From Candidatus Susulua stagnicola (GTDB lineage: Bacteria > Omnitrophota > Gorgyraeia > Duberdicusellales > 4484-171): DNA of 28,760 nt. The notes beneath the pieces were generated by a model. That model saw only the letters and a list, made by a program, of their open reading frames with translations. It had not been told where the DNA came from and ran no database searches. Shown here in pieces: positions 1 to 6,761 of the stretch. Within the stretch, counting starts at the first letter, position 1. Every line of letters begins with the position of its first letter. The position numbers and the translations under genes are program-made. The stretch covers positions 1 through 28,760 of the forward strand of contig JAVCBZ010000023.1 in NCBI GenBank assembly GCA_030765735.1, read 5' to 3'.

Positions 1-45
1 CCACCACCAGTATATATTCCACCGCCGGTAATAATTAATCCTTAA
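1..45 (+). CDS. C-terminal end of a proline-rich protein (partial)
   Basis: Reading from base 1 gives fifteen codons ending in TAA at 43-45. The peptide is PPPVYIPPPVIINP, a repetitive proline-rich tail. The start lies outside the window, so neither length nor function can be given. Such tails often end secreted or surface proteins, but that is inference. An AAGGTGA motif follows directly, so another start nearby is possible, but no substantial open frame follows. Confidence 0.4.
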   Translation, partial: PPPVYIPPPVIINP

Positions 46-72
46 GGTGAAGATATGATGCAGGAGAATTAA

Positions 73-246
73 AGGGGAGAAGATATTTATGAATATTAAC
101 GAAAAATCGAACATAAAGCTATTTGGCATAATGAATTTAATTTTGGTTTAGGCGAATTTTAAGCCAATGATGCAAATACCTATAGACATTGACGTACAGC
201 CTATGCATATTTACGAATCGCTGGTAAACTGGAACCATTAGGATAA
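73..246 (+). pseudogene. Possible eroded coding remnant with several in-frame stops
   Basis: There is no open frame here, but frame 1 reads like protein between stops. Segments such as HKAIWHNEFNFGLGEF (112-159), ANDANTYRH (163-189) and RTAYAYLRIAGKLEPLG (193-243) are interrupted by TAA at 97, TAA at 160, TGA at 190 and TAA at 244. Each stop is one C-to-T change from a sense codon (CAA or CGA). This fits a gene destroyed by point mutations rather than by insertion. The parent family is not recognised. The next gene, in the same frame, is also broken by a stop. Chance cannot be excluded in such a short stretch. Confidence 0.3.
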
Positions 247-267
247 CAGATAACTAAAAAGCGAAAA

Positions 268-867
268 ATGAATAATAAAAGAAAAATTATACCTACTATA
301 AAAATAACATTAATTTTTGGAATATTTTTATTATTTATAAAGCCAGCATTTGCTGAGCTTAAAGAAATTAAGCCAAAGATAATAAAAAGACGAGAAATAA
401 TCGAAAAAACTTATGAGAGAAAGAAAGAGATAGATAGTAAAGCAAAGGAGTATTTTTTAAAGGGAGATGAGTTTTTCTACAAAAATGAATATAATGAAGC
501 AATAACTTATTTAGAAAAAGCTATTCAGATAGATCCTATGAGTGCCGACCTTTATTATGATTACGGTTCTTTCTATATAAATTTAGGTAAATATGAAAAA
601 GCGATAACTTATCTAGAAAAATCTATCTAATTAGATCCTAATAATGTTACTGTTTATTTTGCGCTTGGCAGTGCTTATGGGGGCTTAAGAGATTATATAA
701 GTGCTAAAAAATATTATCAAAAAGCAAGAGAACTATGTGAACAACAGGGTAATCAAGAATGCGTAGCCTCGACAAAAAAAATGGAGGTTATGATGGAAAG
801 TAGGATAAAAGAATTAGGTCCAGACGCTATTTTTTATCTTCGTACCCCTCCAGAAAAAAGTCCTTAA
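268..867 (+). pseudogene. Secreted TPR-repeat protein, interrupted by an in-frame stop
   Basis: The open part (268-630) begins with a signal peptide: basic start, hydrophobic core LIFGIFLLFI, and a likely cleavage site after PAFA near residue 29. Tetratricopeptide repeats follow, including an EAITYLEKAIQIDP segment and a closely similar AITYLEKSI segment. TAA at 628-630 then falls exactly where the first repeat has glutamine (AIQIDP versus SI-stop-LDP). The same frame continues for 78 more codons through a third repeat (VTVYFALGSAYGG... KKYYQKARELCEQ) to TAA at 865-867, giving about 199 residues in all. This is a CAA-to-TAA nonsense mutation, a sequencing error or, less likely, readthrough. 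An intact protein would probably be a periplasmic protein-interaction scaffold. There is no clear ribosome-binding site. Confidence 0.65.
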
Positions 868-981
868 AATTGAGGGAAAGAAATTTAAACTAGGACGGAT
901 ACGCGGGACAGGTTCCATACAAAAAAGGTAGGATAGAAAAGGGTTTTTAGATGAATTTGAGATTTTTTGTAAAAAGACCAC

Positions 982-1036
982 AATCACGCCTACGAAGTGT
1001 GATTATAGCCAAAAGTACCACCCCCGCGGTGGTACT
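982..1036. repeat. Pair of adjacent hairpins, REP-like or transposon-end-like
   Basis: Two inverted repeats stand 9 bases apart. The first (982-1004) has AATCAC pairing with GTGATT, extended by a G-T and a C-G pair around a 7-base loop. The second (1014-1036) has a perfect 9-bp stem, AGTACCACC with GGTGGTACT, around CCCGC. It is strikingly GC-rich for this genome. A GGGACAGGTTCC motif lies upstream at 905-916. Doublets of hairpins resemble REP elements and the subterminal hairpins recognised by Y1 (IS200/IS605 or REP-associated) transposases, but no transposase is present. The element abuts the 5' end of a truncated RHS gene. There is no T-run, so it is not a normal terminator. Confidence 0.5.
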
Positions 1037-1056
1037 CGGTGTTAAGAAGAACTATA

Positions 1057-1437
1057 ATGTTTGAGGGTAGTACCAGAAAGACGACATTTGAGCACGATGC
1101 TGAGGAAAGAGTAGCCAAAGTTATTTATCCTTCCGGGCAGGAAGCAAGCCTTACTTATGATGATTTAGGCAATAGAACTTCTTTTATTGACCAAAATGAA
1201 AATACTACTAAATTTGACTATAATGTCGAGAATAGGTTAATCAGTATTACAGATGCTTCAGGAGCAACTACCAGATATGGGTATGACAACTTAGGTAGTT
1301 TATCAGTTACTTACCCTAATGGTGAAACTATTTATTACGAATATGATTCTGGAACTCGTTCGCTAAGAATAAGAAAAGGGATTAATCCGGGTCTGAATGA
1401 ATCTTCTGCCGGAAATGAAAAAGGAGACCTAGGATGA
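1057..1437 (+). CDS. RHS/YD-repeat protein fragment
   Basis: The protein is a short run of YD (RHS) repeats of about 21 residues: SLTYDDLGNRTSFID, KFDYNVENRLISITD, RYGYDNLGSLSVTYPNG and IYYEYDSGTR. RHS proteins are normally very large secreted or surface shells with a variable C-terminal toxin. This copy is only about 127 residues, lacks a signal peptide, the core and a toxin-sized tip, and ends in an unrelated tail (GINPGLNESSAGNEKG). It is probably a recombination remnant. ATG at 1057 is chosen because the alternative GTG at 1039 sits against the preceding hairpin; neither has a good ribosome-binding site. The stop overlaps the next start as ATGA. Frameshift or one-codon loss is suggested where the third repeat reads GSLSVTY. 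Confidence 0.6.
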   Translation: MFEGSTRKTTFEHDAEERVAKVIYPSGQEASLTYDDLGNRTSFIDQNENTTKFDYNVENRLISITDASGATTRYGYDNLGSLSVTYPNGETIYYEYDSGTRSLRIRKGINPGLNESSAGNEKGDLG

Positions 1438-2072
1438 ATAGCTTTGTTATATTGCCGATTATGCCGGTAATGGCCGGCACAAGTTCTTTGTTTAGCACAT
1501 TAACTGGTGGTCATACAGCGGGAGGATTTCTCTTGGGGGTTTTGGTCGTTTTAGGAATACTCGCCATAATACGTAATTTGGCGGTATTATGTTTTTCAGG
1601 CTTGATAATGAAGAGCGAGTTCGTCAACTTAATATTCCTTAATCTACAAGAAATTACTGACATGGAATGGAGTAAGCAACGCGGTTCTATATTTATATGC
1701 GGACAGTTCCAAGGACAATATAGGAAAAGAGAAGCAGTGTTTCAGGTTGTGGACCAACACGTATCATGCCCGGGAGCTATGGAAGCCTATTTGTTGCTTA
1801 AACCCAACATTACTCAAACTGAGAATTTGCTTGTTCCGGCAATGTTTTTTTACTTTTTTCTAAAAAGAAACTCTAAGTTTACAAAGAACACCTATACAAA
1901 ACGTGGATGGTTGGTATATAAGCCTAAATTATCTTATGGTGATTCGGCATGGGATTTTTACAAAAATAAGCAACACTTAATCCAAGCCCTAGACGAATTA
2001 ACTCAAGCTGCTGAGATAGTCGAGGCTAAATATTTTGAAGAGAAGAATAAATCAGGAGAAAGAACAAAATAA
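1434..2072 (+). CDS. Hypothetical protein with N-terminal membrane segment
   Basis: This 212-residue protein belongs to no family I recognise. The first 60 residues are hydrophobic, with a likely membrane helix around GGFLLGVLVVLGILAIIRNL (residues 31-50) and perhaps a second one just after it. The rest looks soluble: an IFICGQFQGQYRKREAVFQVVDQ stretch that reads like beta strands, a short hydrophobic patch NLLVPAMFFYFFL, and a charged helical C-terminus rich in Ala, Glu and Lys. The start is supported by AAGGAG at 1421-1426, seven bases upstream of the ATG, and by the ATGA overlap with the RHS fragment. A position behind an RHS gene is where immunity proteins are found, but nothing in the sequence confirms that role. 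Confidence 0.55.
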   Translation: MNSFVILPIMPVMAGTSSLFSTLTGGHTAGGFLLGVLVVLGILAIIRNLAVLCFSGLIMKSEFVNLIFLNLQEITDMEWSKQRGSIFICGQFQGQYRKREAVFQVVDQHVSCPGAMEAYLLLKPNITQTENLLVPAMFFYFFLKRNSKFTKNTYTKRGWLVYKPKLSYGDSAWDFYKNKQHLIQALDELTQAAEIVEAKYFEEKNKSGERTK

Positions 2073-2109
2073 GGATCTATTTACAATTGCTTAATATGTA
2101 ATACGAGAG

Positions 2110-2132
2110 CGGTTGAGATTAGATCTCAACCG
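2110..2132. other. Perfect 10-bp inverted repeat upstream of the PilZ gene
   Basis: CGGTTGAGAT and ATCTCAACCG form a perfect 10-bp stem around a 3-base TAG loop, in the 78-base gap between the hypothetical membrane protein and the first PilZ gene. No T-run follows, so an intrinsic terminator is unlikely. It ends 18 bases before the PilZ start and 7 bases before its ribosome-binding site, so it could be an operator or a 5' leader hairpin that affects translation. Confidence 0.5.
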
Positions 2133-2150
2133 GATAAAGAGGTGAGGGAG

Positions 2151-2540
2151 ATGGAAAAGACAATGAAAGTGGAAGAGAATCAGACCAGAATGGGGCATCG
2201 TTGGGAAGTTGATATACCTTTAGATCTTGCTTCACTCAATTCTAATAGAGTTTGGGAAGCAAAGATATTGGATTTAAGTTTAAAGGGGATTAGAGTGGGG
2301 TCATTAAAAATTCCTTTAGCTGGAGAAGAAATAAAATTAACTATTAATATTCCTGGAGAATTTAGTGAAATTAATAGTTTAGGTAAAGTAGTTTGGACAA
2401 AAAGAACAGGGGTGGTTCCTTCTTGTGGTATTTCTTTTACTAAGATAAGAGATGTAGATAGAGGAAGAGTTCTTTCTTACATTGATAACAATTTTGGTGA
2501 TCAATTAAGAAAGAAAATTTGGTGGCAAGATAGCGAATAA
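2151..2540 (+). CDS. PilZ-domain protein, probable cyclic-di-GMP receptor
   Basis: This is a stand-alone PilZ domain of about 129 residues. Both cyclic-di-GMP contact motifs of the family are visible: RxxxR as RMGHR (residues 13-17) and DxSxxG as DLSLKG (41-46). Beta-rich sequence with the usual VVWTKR strand and a CGISF strand follows, then a C-terminal helix. Known PilZ proteins bind cyclic-di-GMP and change partner activity in motility, adhesion or polysaccharide export; the partner here is unknown. ATG at 2151 is preferred over GTG at 2142 because AGGTGA (2140-2145) sits five bases before it. A second PilZ gene follows 47 bases later. Confidence 0.8.
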   Translation: MEKTMKVEENQTRMGHRWEVDIPLDLASLNSNRVWEAKILDLSLKGIRVGSLKIPLAGEEIKLTINIPGEFSEINSLGKVVWTKRTGVVPSCGISFTKIRDVDRGRVLSYIDNNFGDQLRKKIWWQDSE

Positions 2541-2587
2541 AAGTAGAAAAAAATAAAAACTGTGATAAAATAAAGGAGATGGAAAAT

Positions 2588-2887
2588 ATGGTTAGAGAAA
2601 AAAGACAATTTGAAAGATATCCTTGCACTATATTAGGTTCATACACAGGGGATGCTAGTGTAGCTGTGGGAACTAAATGCCATGACTTAGGAACAACTGG
2701 AGCAGGTTTAACTGTTTCTGAAAACTTACCTGAAGGTGCCTCATTAAATCTAGATTTGTGTACTAAAAAAGGGAACCCTTTGTCAATAAAAGGGATTGTG
2801 CGTTGGTGTAAGAAGACTCCTGATGAATGGCAAGCAGGAATAGAGTTCAATAAGCCGGTGCTTTTCCCTTTAGCAATGGTTATATAA
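2588..2887 (+). CDS. PilZ-domain protein with degenerate second motif
   Basis: This small protein (about 99 residues) has the layout of the gene before it. RxxxR is present as RQFER (residues 6-10), followed by the strand start YPCTILGSY. The second motif reads DLGTTG (33-38), with glycine in place of the usual serine of DxSxxG. Later strands GIVRWCKK and WQAGIEF are typical of PilZ. Cyclic-di-GMP binding is therefore less certain than for its neighbour. ATG at 2588 is preferred over ATG at 2579, because AGGAG (2573-2577) is ten bases from the former and almost touches the latter. The pair may be an old tandem duplication, though identity between the two is low. Confidence 0.72.
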   Translation: MVREKRQFERYPCTILGSYTGDASVAVGTKCHDLGTTGAGLTVSENLPEGASLNLDLCTKKGNPLSIKGIVRWCKKTPDEWQAGIEFNKPVLFPLAMVI

Positions 2888-2889
2888 AA

Positions 2890-2911
2890 GCTTCAGCTTC
2901 CCAAGCTTAGC
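2890..2911. other. Short hairpin between the PilZ and transporter genes
   Basis: AGCTT-CCC-AAGCT forms a 5-bp stem with an outer GCT/AGC pairing separated by a small bulge, starting three bases after the PilZ stop. It is followed by a purine and G tract rather than a T-run, so it is at best a weak terminator or a transcript-end protector. The 53-base gap it occupies is the clearest break before the transporter operon. Confidence 0.25.
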
Positions 2912-2940
2912 AAAAGGGGGGTGCTCCTCACTGATTATTT

Positions 2941-3912
2941 ATGGGTCGTTTTATCTTAAAAAGATTAGTTTTTTCCCTACCCTTACTTTTAGGAATAACT
3001 TTCCTAACATTTCTTTTTATTCAAATTGCTCCTGGAGATTTTCTAGATTCATTAAGATTAAATCCTCAAGTTTCTCAAGAATCTATCCAATTATATGAAC
3101 AAAAATTTCATCTTGATAAACCACTTATGGTCCAATATTTTGTTTGGCTAAAGAATATCTTAAAGGGTGATTTTGGTTATTCTTTTTCTTTTAAAGCTAA
3201 GGTTTTTGATGTTGTTTCATCTCGCCTTTTTAATACTTTTATACTTTCATTATCGGCACTTATTTTTACCTGGATATTTGTTATTCCTCTGGGGGTAATT
3301 GCGGCTTTAAAACGAAATAAATTTATTGATCGGTTTTTATCTTTTACTTCTTATCTAGGAATATCTGCTCCTTCTTTTTTTCTAGCTTTTATACTTCTTT
3401 ATTTAGCTACCTTTACTGGTTGGCTTCCTTTAGGAGGAATGCGGTCGATAAGGTTTGAGGAATTTAGTCTTCTTGGTAAGATTATTGACATTGGTAAACA
3501 TTTAATTATTCCAACTTTAGTTCTCTCAATAGGAAGCATTTGTGTTTTGCAAAGAATAATGAGAGCAAACCTTCTTGAGGCTTTAGGTTCTCCTTATATC
3601 TTAGGTGCAAAAGCTAGAGGACTTCCCAAGATAAGAATACTTTATGTACATGCCTTAAAGAATGCTCTAAATCCAATGATTACTATTTTTGGTTATCAAT
3701 TTTCCGCTCTTCTAAGTGGTGCTGCTTTAGTTGAAATTATTATTGGTTGGCCAGGCCTAGGAGTAGTAACCTTAGAAGCTGTACGGTCTCAAGATATATA
3801 TTTAGTTATGGGTTCAGTTTTAGCTGGAGGAGTATTGCTTATTTTAGGTAATTTAGTTGCTGATATTCTCTTGGCTTACCTTGATCCGAGAATAAGGTAT
3901 GAAAAAACTTAA
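2941..3912 (+). CDS. dppB: Peptide ABC transporter permease, DppB/OppB type
   Basis: This is the first inner-membrane permease of a peptide/nickel-family ABC importer. The 323-residue length and the start FILKRLVFSLPLLLGITFL, a first membrane helix (about 9-30) ending in APGDF, are standard for the family. Five further hydrophobic helices follow. The EAA loop that docks on the ATPases is at about 213-233 (EALGSPYILGAKARGLPK), and the protein ends with the family's DPRIRYE. It pairs with the permease that starts three bases downstream. No good ribosome-binding site precedes the ATG (a G-tract at 2916-2921 is too far away). Substrate specificity (dipeptide, oligopeptide or nickel) cannot be told from permeases. 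Confidence 0.9.
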   Translation: MGRFILKRLVFSLPLLLGITFLTFLFIQIAPGDFLDSLRLNPQVSQESIQLYEQKFHLDKPLMVQYFVWLKNILKGDFGYSFSFKAKVFDVVSSRLFNTFILSLSALIFTWIFVIPLGVIAALKRNKFIDRFLSFTSYLGISAPSFFLAFILLYLATFTGWLPLGGMRSIRFEEFSLLGKIIDIGKHLIIPTLVLSIGSICVLQRIMRANLLEALGSPYILGAKARGLPKIRILYVHALKNALNPMITIFGYQFSALLSGAALVEIIIGWPGLGVVTLEAVRSQDIYLVMGSVLAGGVLLILGNLVADILLAYLDPRIRYEKT

Positions 3913-3915
3913 ACT

Positions 3916-4971
3916 ATGGATATCTTAAAACAAATAATAAGCAATAAACCCGGCCGGATAGCTTTGTTTATTTTGCTTTTACTTTATTTTGCAGTAATTT
4001 TTGCTCCCCTTTTCGCTCCTTATCCTTATGATGGCGATGATGTTATGTATTCTTATGCGCCGCCAACAAAAATACATTTAGTGAACTTTGAGAAAAAACA
4101 ATTTACTCCTTTTATCTATGCACAGACTTATGAGATTAATCAGTATTACCAGAGAATTTATCAGGAAGATAAAACTACAATTTACCCAATTAAGTTTCTT
4201 ACTAAAGGTTTTAAATATAAATTTTTAGGATTATGGGAGACTGACCGACATTTATTTGGTGTTGGAAAAGGAAAGATATATCTCTTAGGAGCAGATTTAA
4301 AGGGCAGAGATATTTTTACCCGTATTCTTTATGGCGGAAGAATTTCACTTTCTATTGGATTAATTGGTGCGGCGATATCATTGTTTCTTGGTTTGATTAT
4401 TGGAGGGTTATCTGGATACTTTGGAGGAAAGATAGACAACCTTACTATGCGTATTTGCGAAATGGTAATGATGATTCCTTCCTTTTATCTTATGTTAGCC
4501 TTGAGAGCATCATTCCCTCCTAATTTATCTTCAACTCAAGTTTATCTTTTAATTATAGTTATTCTTTCATTTATTGGTTGGGCTTCTACAGCTCGGATTA
4601 TTCGCGGTATGGCGATATCTTTGCGTGAGAATGAATATGTTTATGCTGCTAAAGCTATGGGGCTTAGTCATTTTAAAATAATTATTCGTCATATTCTTCC
4701 TCATACAATTTCTTATGCCTTAGTAGCTGTAGTCTTGCGTATTCCAGCTTATATTTTAGGTGAGGCTGGATTAAGTCTTATTGGTTTGGGAATTCAGGAA
4801 CCAGAAGCAAGCTGGGGAAATTTATTAAGTGCAGCTATGGGTATAGTAAATATTCGTCTTTTCCCTTGGATTCTGATCCCTGGTTTGTTTATTGTAGTTA
4901 CAGTTGTTTGTTTTAATATGCTTGGCGATACTTTAAGGGATATCTTAGACCCTAAAAGAAGGATGTTATGA
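3916..4971 (+). CDS. dppC: Peptide ABC transporter permease, DppC/OppC type
   Basis: This is the second permease of the importer, 351 residues. The N-terminal helix (about 16-35) is followed by a long extracytoplasmic insert (about 40-125), seen in a subset of the family, before the conserved LGADLKGRDIFTRILYGGR segment (125-142). The EAA loop lies around 243-262 (AAKAMGLSHFKIIIRHILPH), and the C-terminus carries LGDTLRDILDPKRR, as in DppC/OppC. It heterodimerises with the preceding permease to form the channel. The stop overlaps the next ATG by four bases, so translation is probably coupled to the ATPase gene. Confidence 0.9.
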   Translation: MDILKQIISNKPGRIALFILLLLYFAVIFAPLFAPYPYDGDDVMYSYAPPTKIHLVNFEKKQFTPFIYAQTYEINQYYQRIYQEDKTTIYPIKFLTKGFKYKFLGLWETDRHLFGVGKGKIYLLGADLKGRDIFTRILYGGRISLSIGLIGAAISLFLGLIIGGLSGYFGGKIDNLTMRICEMVMMIPSFYLMLALRASFPPNLSSTQVYLLIIVILSFIGWASTARIIRGMAISLRENEYVYAAKAMGLSHFKIIIRHILPHTISYALVAVVLRIPAYILGEAGLSLIGLGIQEPEASWGNLLSAAMGIVNIRLFPWILIPGLFIVVTVVCFNMLGDTLRDILDPKRRML

Positions 4972-5753
4972 TTTTAGAAGTAAAAGATTTAAGTGTAGCT
5001 TATAAAAGCAAAACTAAATATGTTGATGCTTTAAAGAATGTTAGTTTAGGGGTAGAAGCTGGTGAAATTTTAGGTATAGTTGGTGAATCTGGTAGCGGAA
5101 AAAGCACGCTTGCTCTTTCAATTTTAAATCTTCTTCCTTTTAGCAGTAAGAATCAAGGAGAAATTATTTTTAATAGTAAAAATATTTTCAAAGCAAAAGA
5201 GAAAGAGTTAGAAGCTTTAAGAGGAAACCAAATTGGTTTAATTTTTCAAGAACCAGCTAGTACTTTTAATCCAGTTTTAAGTATTAAATATCAGTTTAAT
5301 GAAATCTTAAAAAGTAAATTAAAAATAAAAAGTAAAAAAAACAGAGAAAAAATTATATTTGATTCTTTAGAGCAGACTAGAGTCAGAGACCCTAAGAGGA
5401 TTTTAAAAAGCTATCCCCATCAATTAAGTGGAGGACAATTACAAAGAGTCTCCATTGCTTTAGCCATAGCTCTTAAACCGACTGTATTGATTGCTGATGA
5501 ACCAACAAGTTCTTTAGATGTAACTATTGAAAGTCAGATAATTCATTTATTTAAAGAGTTAAGAGATAAATATAAATTAACTATAATTTTTATTACTCAT
5601 AATCTTGATTTAGTAAAAGTTTTGTGCAATCGAGTAGTAGTGCTTTATCAGGGTCAGGTAAGAGAGATGAAAACAAGAGAAGAATTATTTAAAAATCCTG
5701 AGGATAGTTATACTAGAAGTTTGTTAGATTCTTTTTCAGAGTTAGAAGGATAA
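4968..5753 (+). CDS. dppD: Peptide ABC transporter ATP-binding protein, DppD type
   Basis: This is one of two ATPases powering the importer. Walker A is GESGSGKST (39-47), the signature is LSGGQ (153-157), Walker B is VLIADEP (173-179), and the switch histidine is in ITHN (211). At 261 residues it is shorter than typical DppD (about 320-330). It stops after the nucleotide-binding domain and lacks the C-terminal cysteine-containing oligopeptide extension, which its partner retains. The region 114-140 is lysine-rich and poorly conserved. It overlaps dppC by four bases and lies 23 bases before dppF; the stop codon sits inside a small tandem duplication. Confidence 0.9.
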   Translation: MILEVKDLSVAYKSKTKYVDALKNVSLGVEAGEILGIVGESGSGKSTLALSILNLLPFSSKNQGEIIFNSKNIFKAKEKELEALRGNQIGLIFQEPASTFNPVLSIKYQFNEILKSKLKIKSKKNREKIIFDSLEQTRVRDPKRILKSYPHQLSGGQLQRVSIALAIALKPTVLIADEPTSSLDVTIESQIIHLFKELRDKYKLTIIFITHNLDLVKVLCNRVVVLYQGQVREMKTREELFKNPEDSYTRSLLDSFSELEG

Positions 5754-5766
5754 TTTAGAAGGATAA
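5742..5766 (+). repeat. 13-base tandem duplication across the dppD stop
   Basis: TTAGAAGGATAA occurs at 5742-5753 and again at 5755-5766 with one T between. The first copy holds the last codons and stop of dppD; the second lies in the gap before dppF. A looser GGATGAAGGATAAAG follows. This looks like slippage duplication and may have moved dppF slightly away from its neighbour. Confidence 0.55.
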
Positions 5767-5776
5767 AGGTTAAAGG

Positions 5777-6688
5777 ATGAAGGATAAAGATAACTTATTA
5801 GAAGTAAAGGATTTAAAGGTTCATTTCTTGCAGAAAGGTAAGGCTACCAAGGCTTTAGATGGGGTAGATATCTTCTTAAAAAAAGGATTAGTTACTTCTT
5901 TGGCTGGTGAAAGTGGTTGTGGCAAGACTACTTTAGCTAAAACAATTTTAGGGTTTTATAAACCTGATCAAGGAAAGATTATCTTTAATGGTAAAGATAT
6001 AACTTTGCCGAAGAATCAAAAACAAGCACGAAGAGATATTCAGATTGTTTTTCAAAATCCTTTTGCTAGTCTTGATCCTCGTTATACTATATTTTATTCT
6101 TTGTATGAAGCTTTAACAGTTTTTAAAAAAGTAAATAAAGTCCAAGGGCGAGAGATTATTAAAAGAGCTTTAGCTGAAGTTGAATTAGAAGAGGATATAG
6201 TTGAGAGAATACCTCAGCAATTAAGTGGAGGACAAATTCAAAGAGTTTGCATTGCTCGTAGTCTTATTAATCGACCATCATTAGTAATACTTGATGAACC
6301 AACTTCAAGTCTAGACGTTACTACAGCTTCTAAGATAATGAAGTTGTTAATTAAATTGCAAAAAGAGTTGGAAATAAGTTTTTTATTTATTTCACACAAT
6401 CTTAAATTATTAAAAAAAATATCTGATTATTGTTTTATTATGTATCGAGGCAAAGTTATGGAATATGGACCTAGAGATTTAATTTATGATAATCCGCTTC
6501 ATCCCTATACTAAATTATTAAAACTAGCTTCCCAGCAGAAATTAAAATATTTGAAAGAAGAGGACATCAACCTTAGTGGTTGTCCTTTTTTATCCAGATG
6601 TTCATTTAAAAAGCTTGAATGCAGCCAGGAATGTGTGAAAAAAGAGGTTGAACCCGGTCATTTCATCTATTGTCATTTATTCAAATAA
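5777..6688 (+). CDS. dppF: Peptide ABC transporter ATP-binding protein, DppF type
   Basis: This is the second ATPase of the importer. It has Walker A GESGCGKTT (44-52), signature LSGGQ (149-153), Walker B LVILDEP (169-175) and a switch histidine in FISHN. After the ATPase core it keeps the C-terminal oligopeptide-transport extension with the PLHPYTKLL segment and a cysteine cluster (GCPFLSRCSF, ECSQEC, YCHLF), typical of this subfamily and in some members linked to an iron-sulfur site. Its 303 residues are near normal. It is the last gene of the transporter set; the next gene has its own promoter. No substrate-binding protein gene lies beside the operon. Confidence 0.9.
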   Translation: MKDKDNLLEVKDLKVHFLQKGKATKALDGVDIFLKKGLVTSLAGESGCGKTTLAKTILGFYKPDQGKIIFNGKDITLPKNQKQARRDIQIVFQNPFASLDPRYTIFYSLYEALTVFKKVNKVQGREIIKRALAEVELEEDIVERIPQQLSGGQIQRVCIARSLINRPSLVILDEPTSSLDVTTASKIMKLLIKLQKELEISFLFISHNLKLLKKISDYCFIMYRGKVMEYGPRDLIYDNPLHPYTKLLKLASQQKLKYLKEEDINLSGCPFLSRCSFKKLECSQECVKKEVEPGHFIYCHLFK

Positions 6689-6723
6689 TAATTAAGGTAA
6701 TTATAGCTAAGTAGGGATTTGAT

Positions 6724-6752
6724 TTGACAGTATCAGATATATTATATATAAT
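6724..6752 (+). promoter_or_regulatory. Perfect sigma-70 promoter for lysS
   Basis: TTGACA at 6724-6729 and TATAAT at 6747-6752 are both exact consensus hexamers with the optimal 17-base spacer (6730-6746). A start about seven bases after the -10 box would fall at 6758-6760, two to four bases before the lysS ATG at 6762. The transcript would thus be leaderless or nearly so, which agrees with the absence of any Shine-Dalgarno sequence before that ATG. It is the only clear consensus promoter I see in the window. Confidence 0.85.
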
Positions 6753-6761
6753 CTTTAAGTT

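Noticed and set aside
89..151. A 20-codon open frame with a fair ribosome-binding site (AGGGGAGA) upstream.
   Set aside because: Too short and unremarkable in composition; the overlapping frame-1 text looks more protein-like, and nothing supports expression.
628..630. Use of TAA as a sense codon or programmed readthrough in the TPR gene.
   Set aside because: CAA encodes Gln and TAA ends genes normally across the window; a nonsense mutation or sequencing error is simpler.
2440..2850. Open frame on the minus strand across the PilZ genes, and similar minus-strand frames inside lolC, clpC, radA, cysS, metG and mtnA.
   Set aside because: They lie opposite well-supported genes, have no family motifs, and arise from the codon pattern of the real genes.
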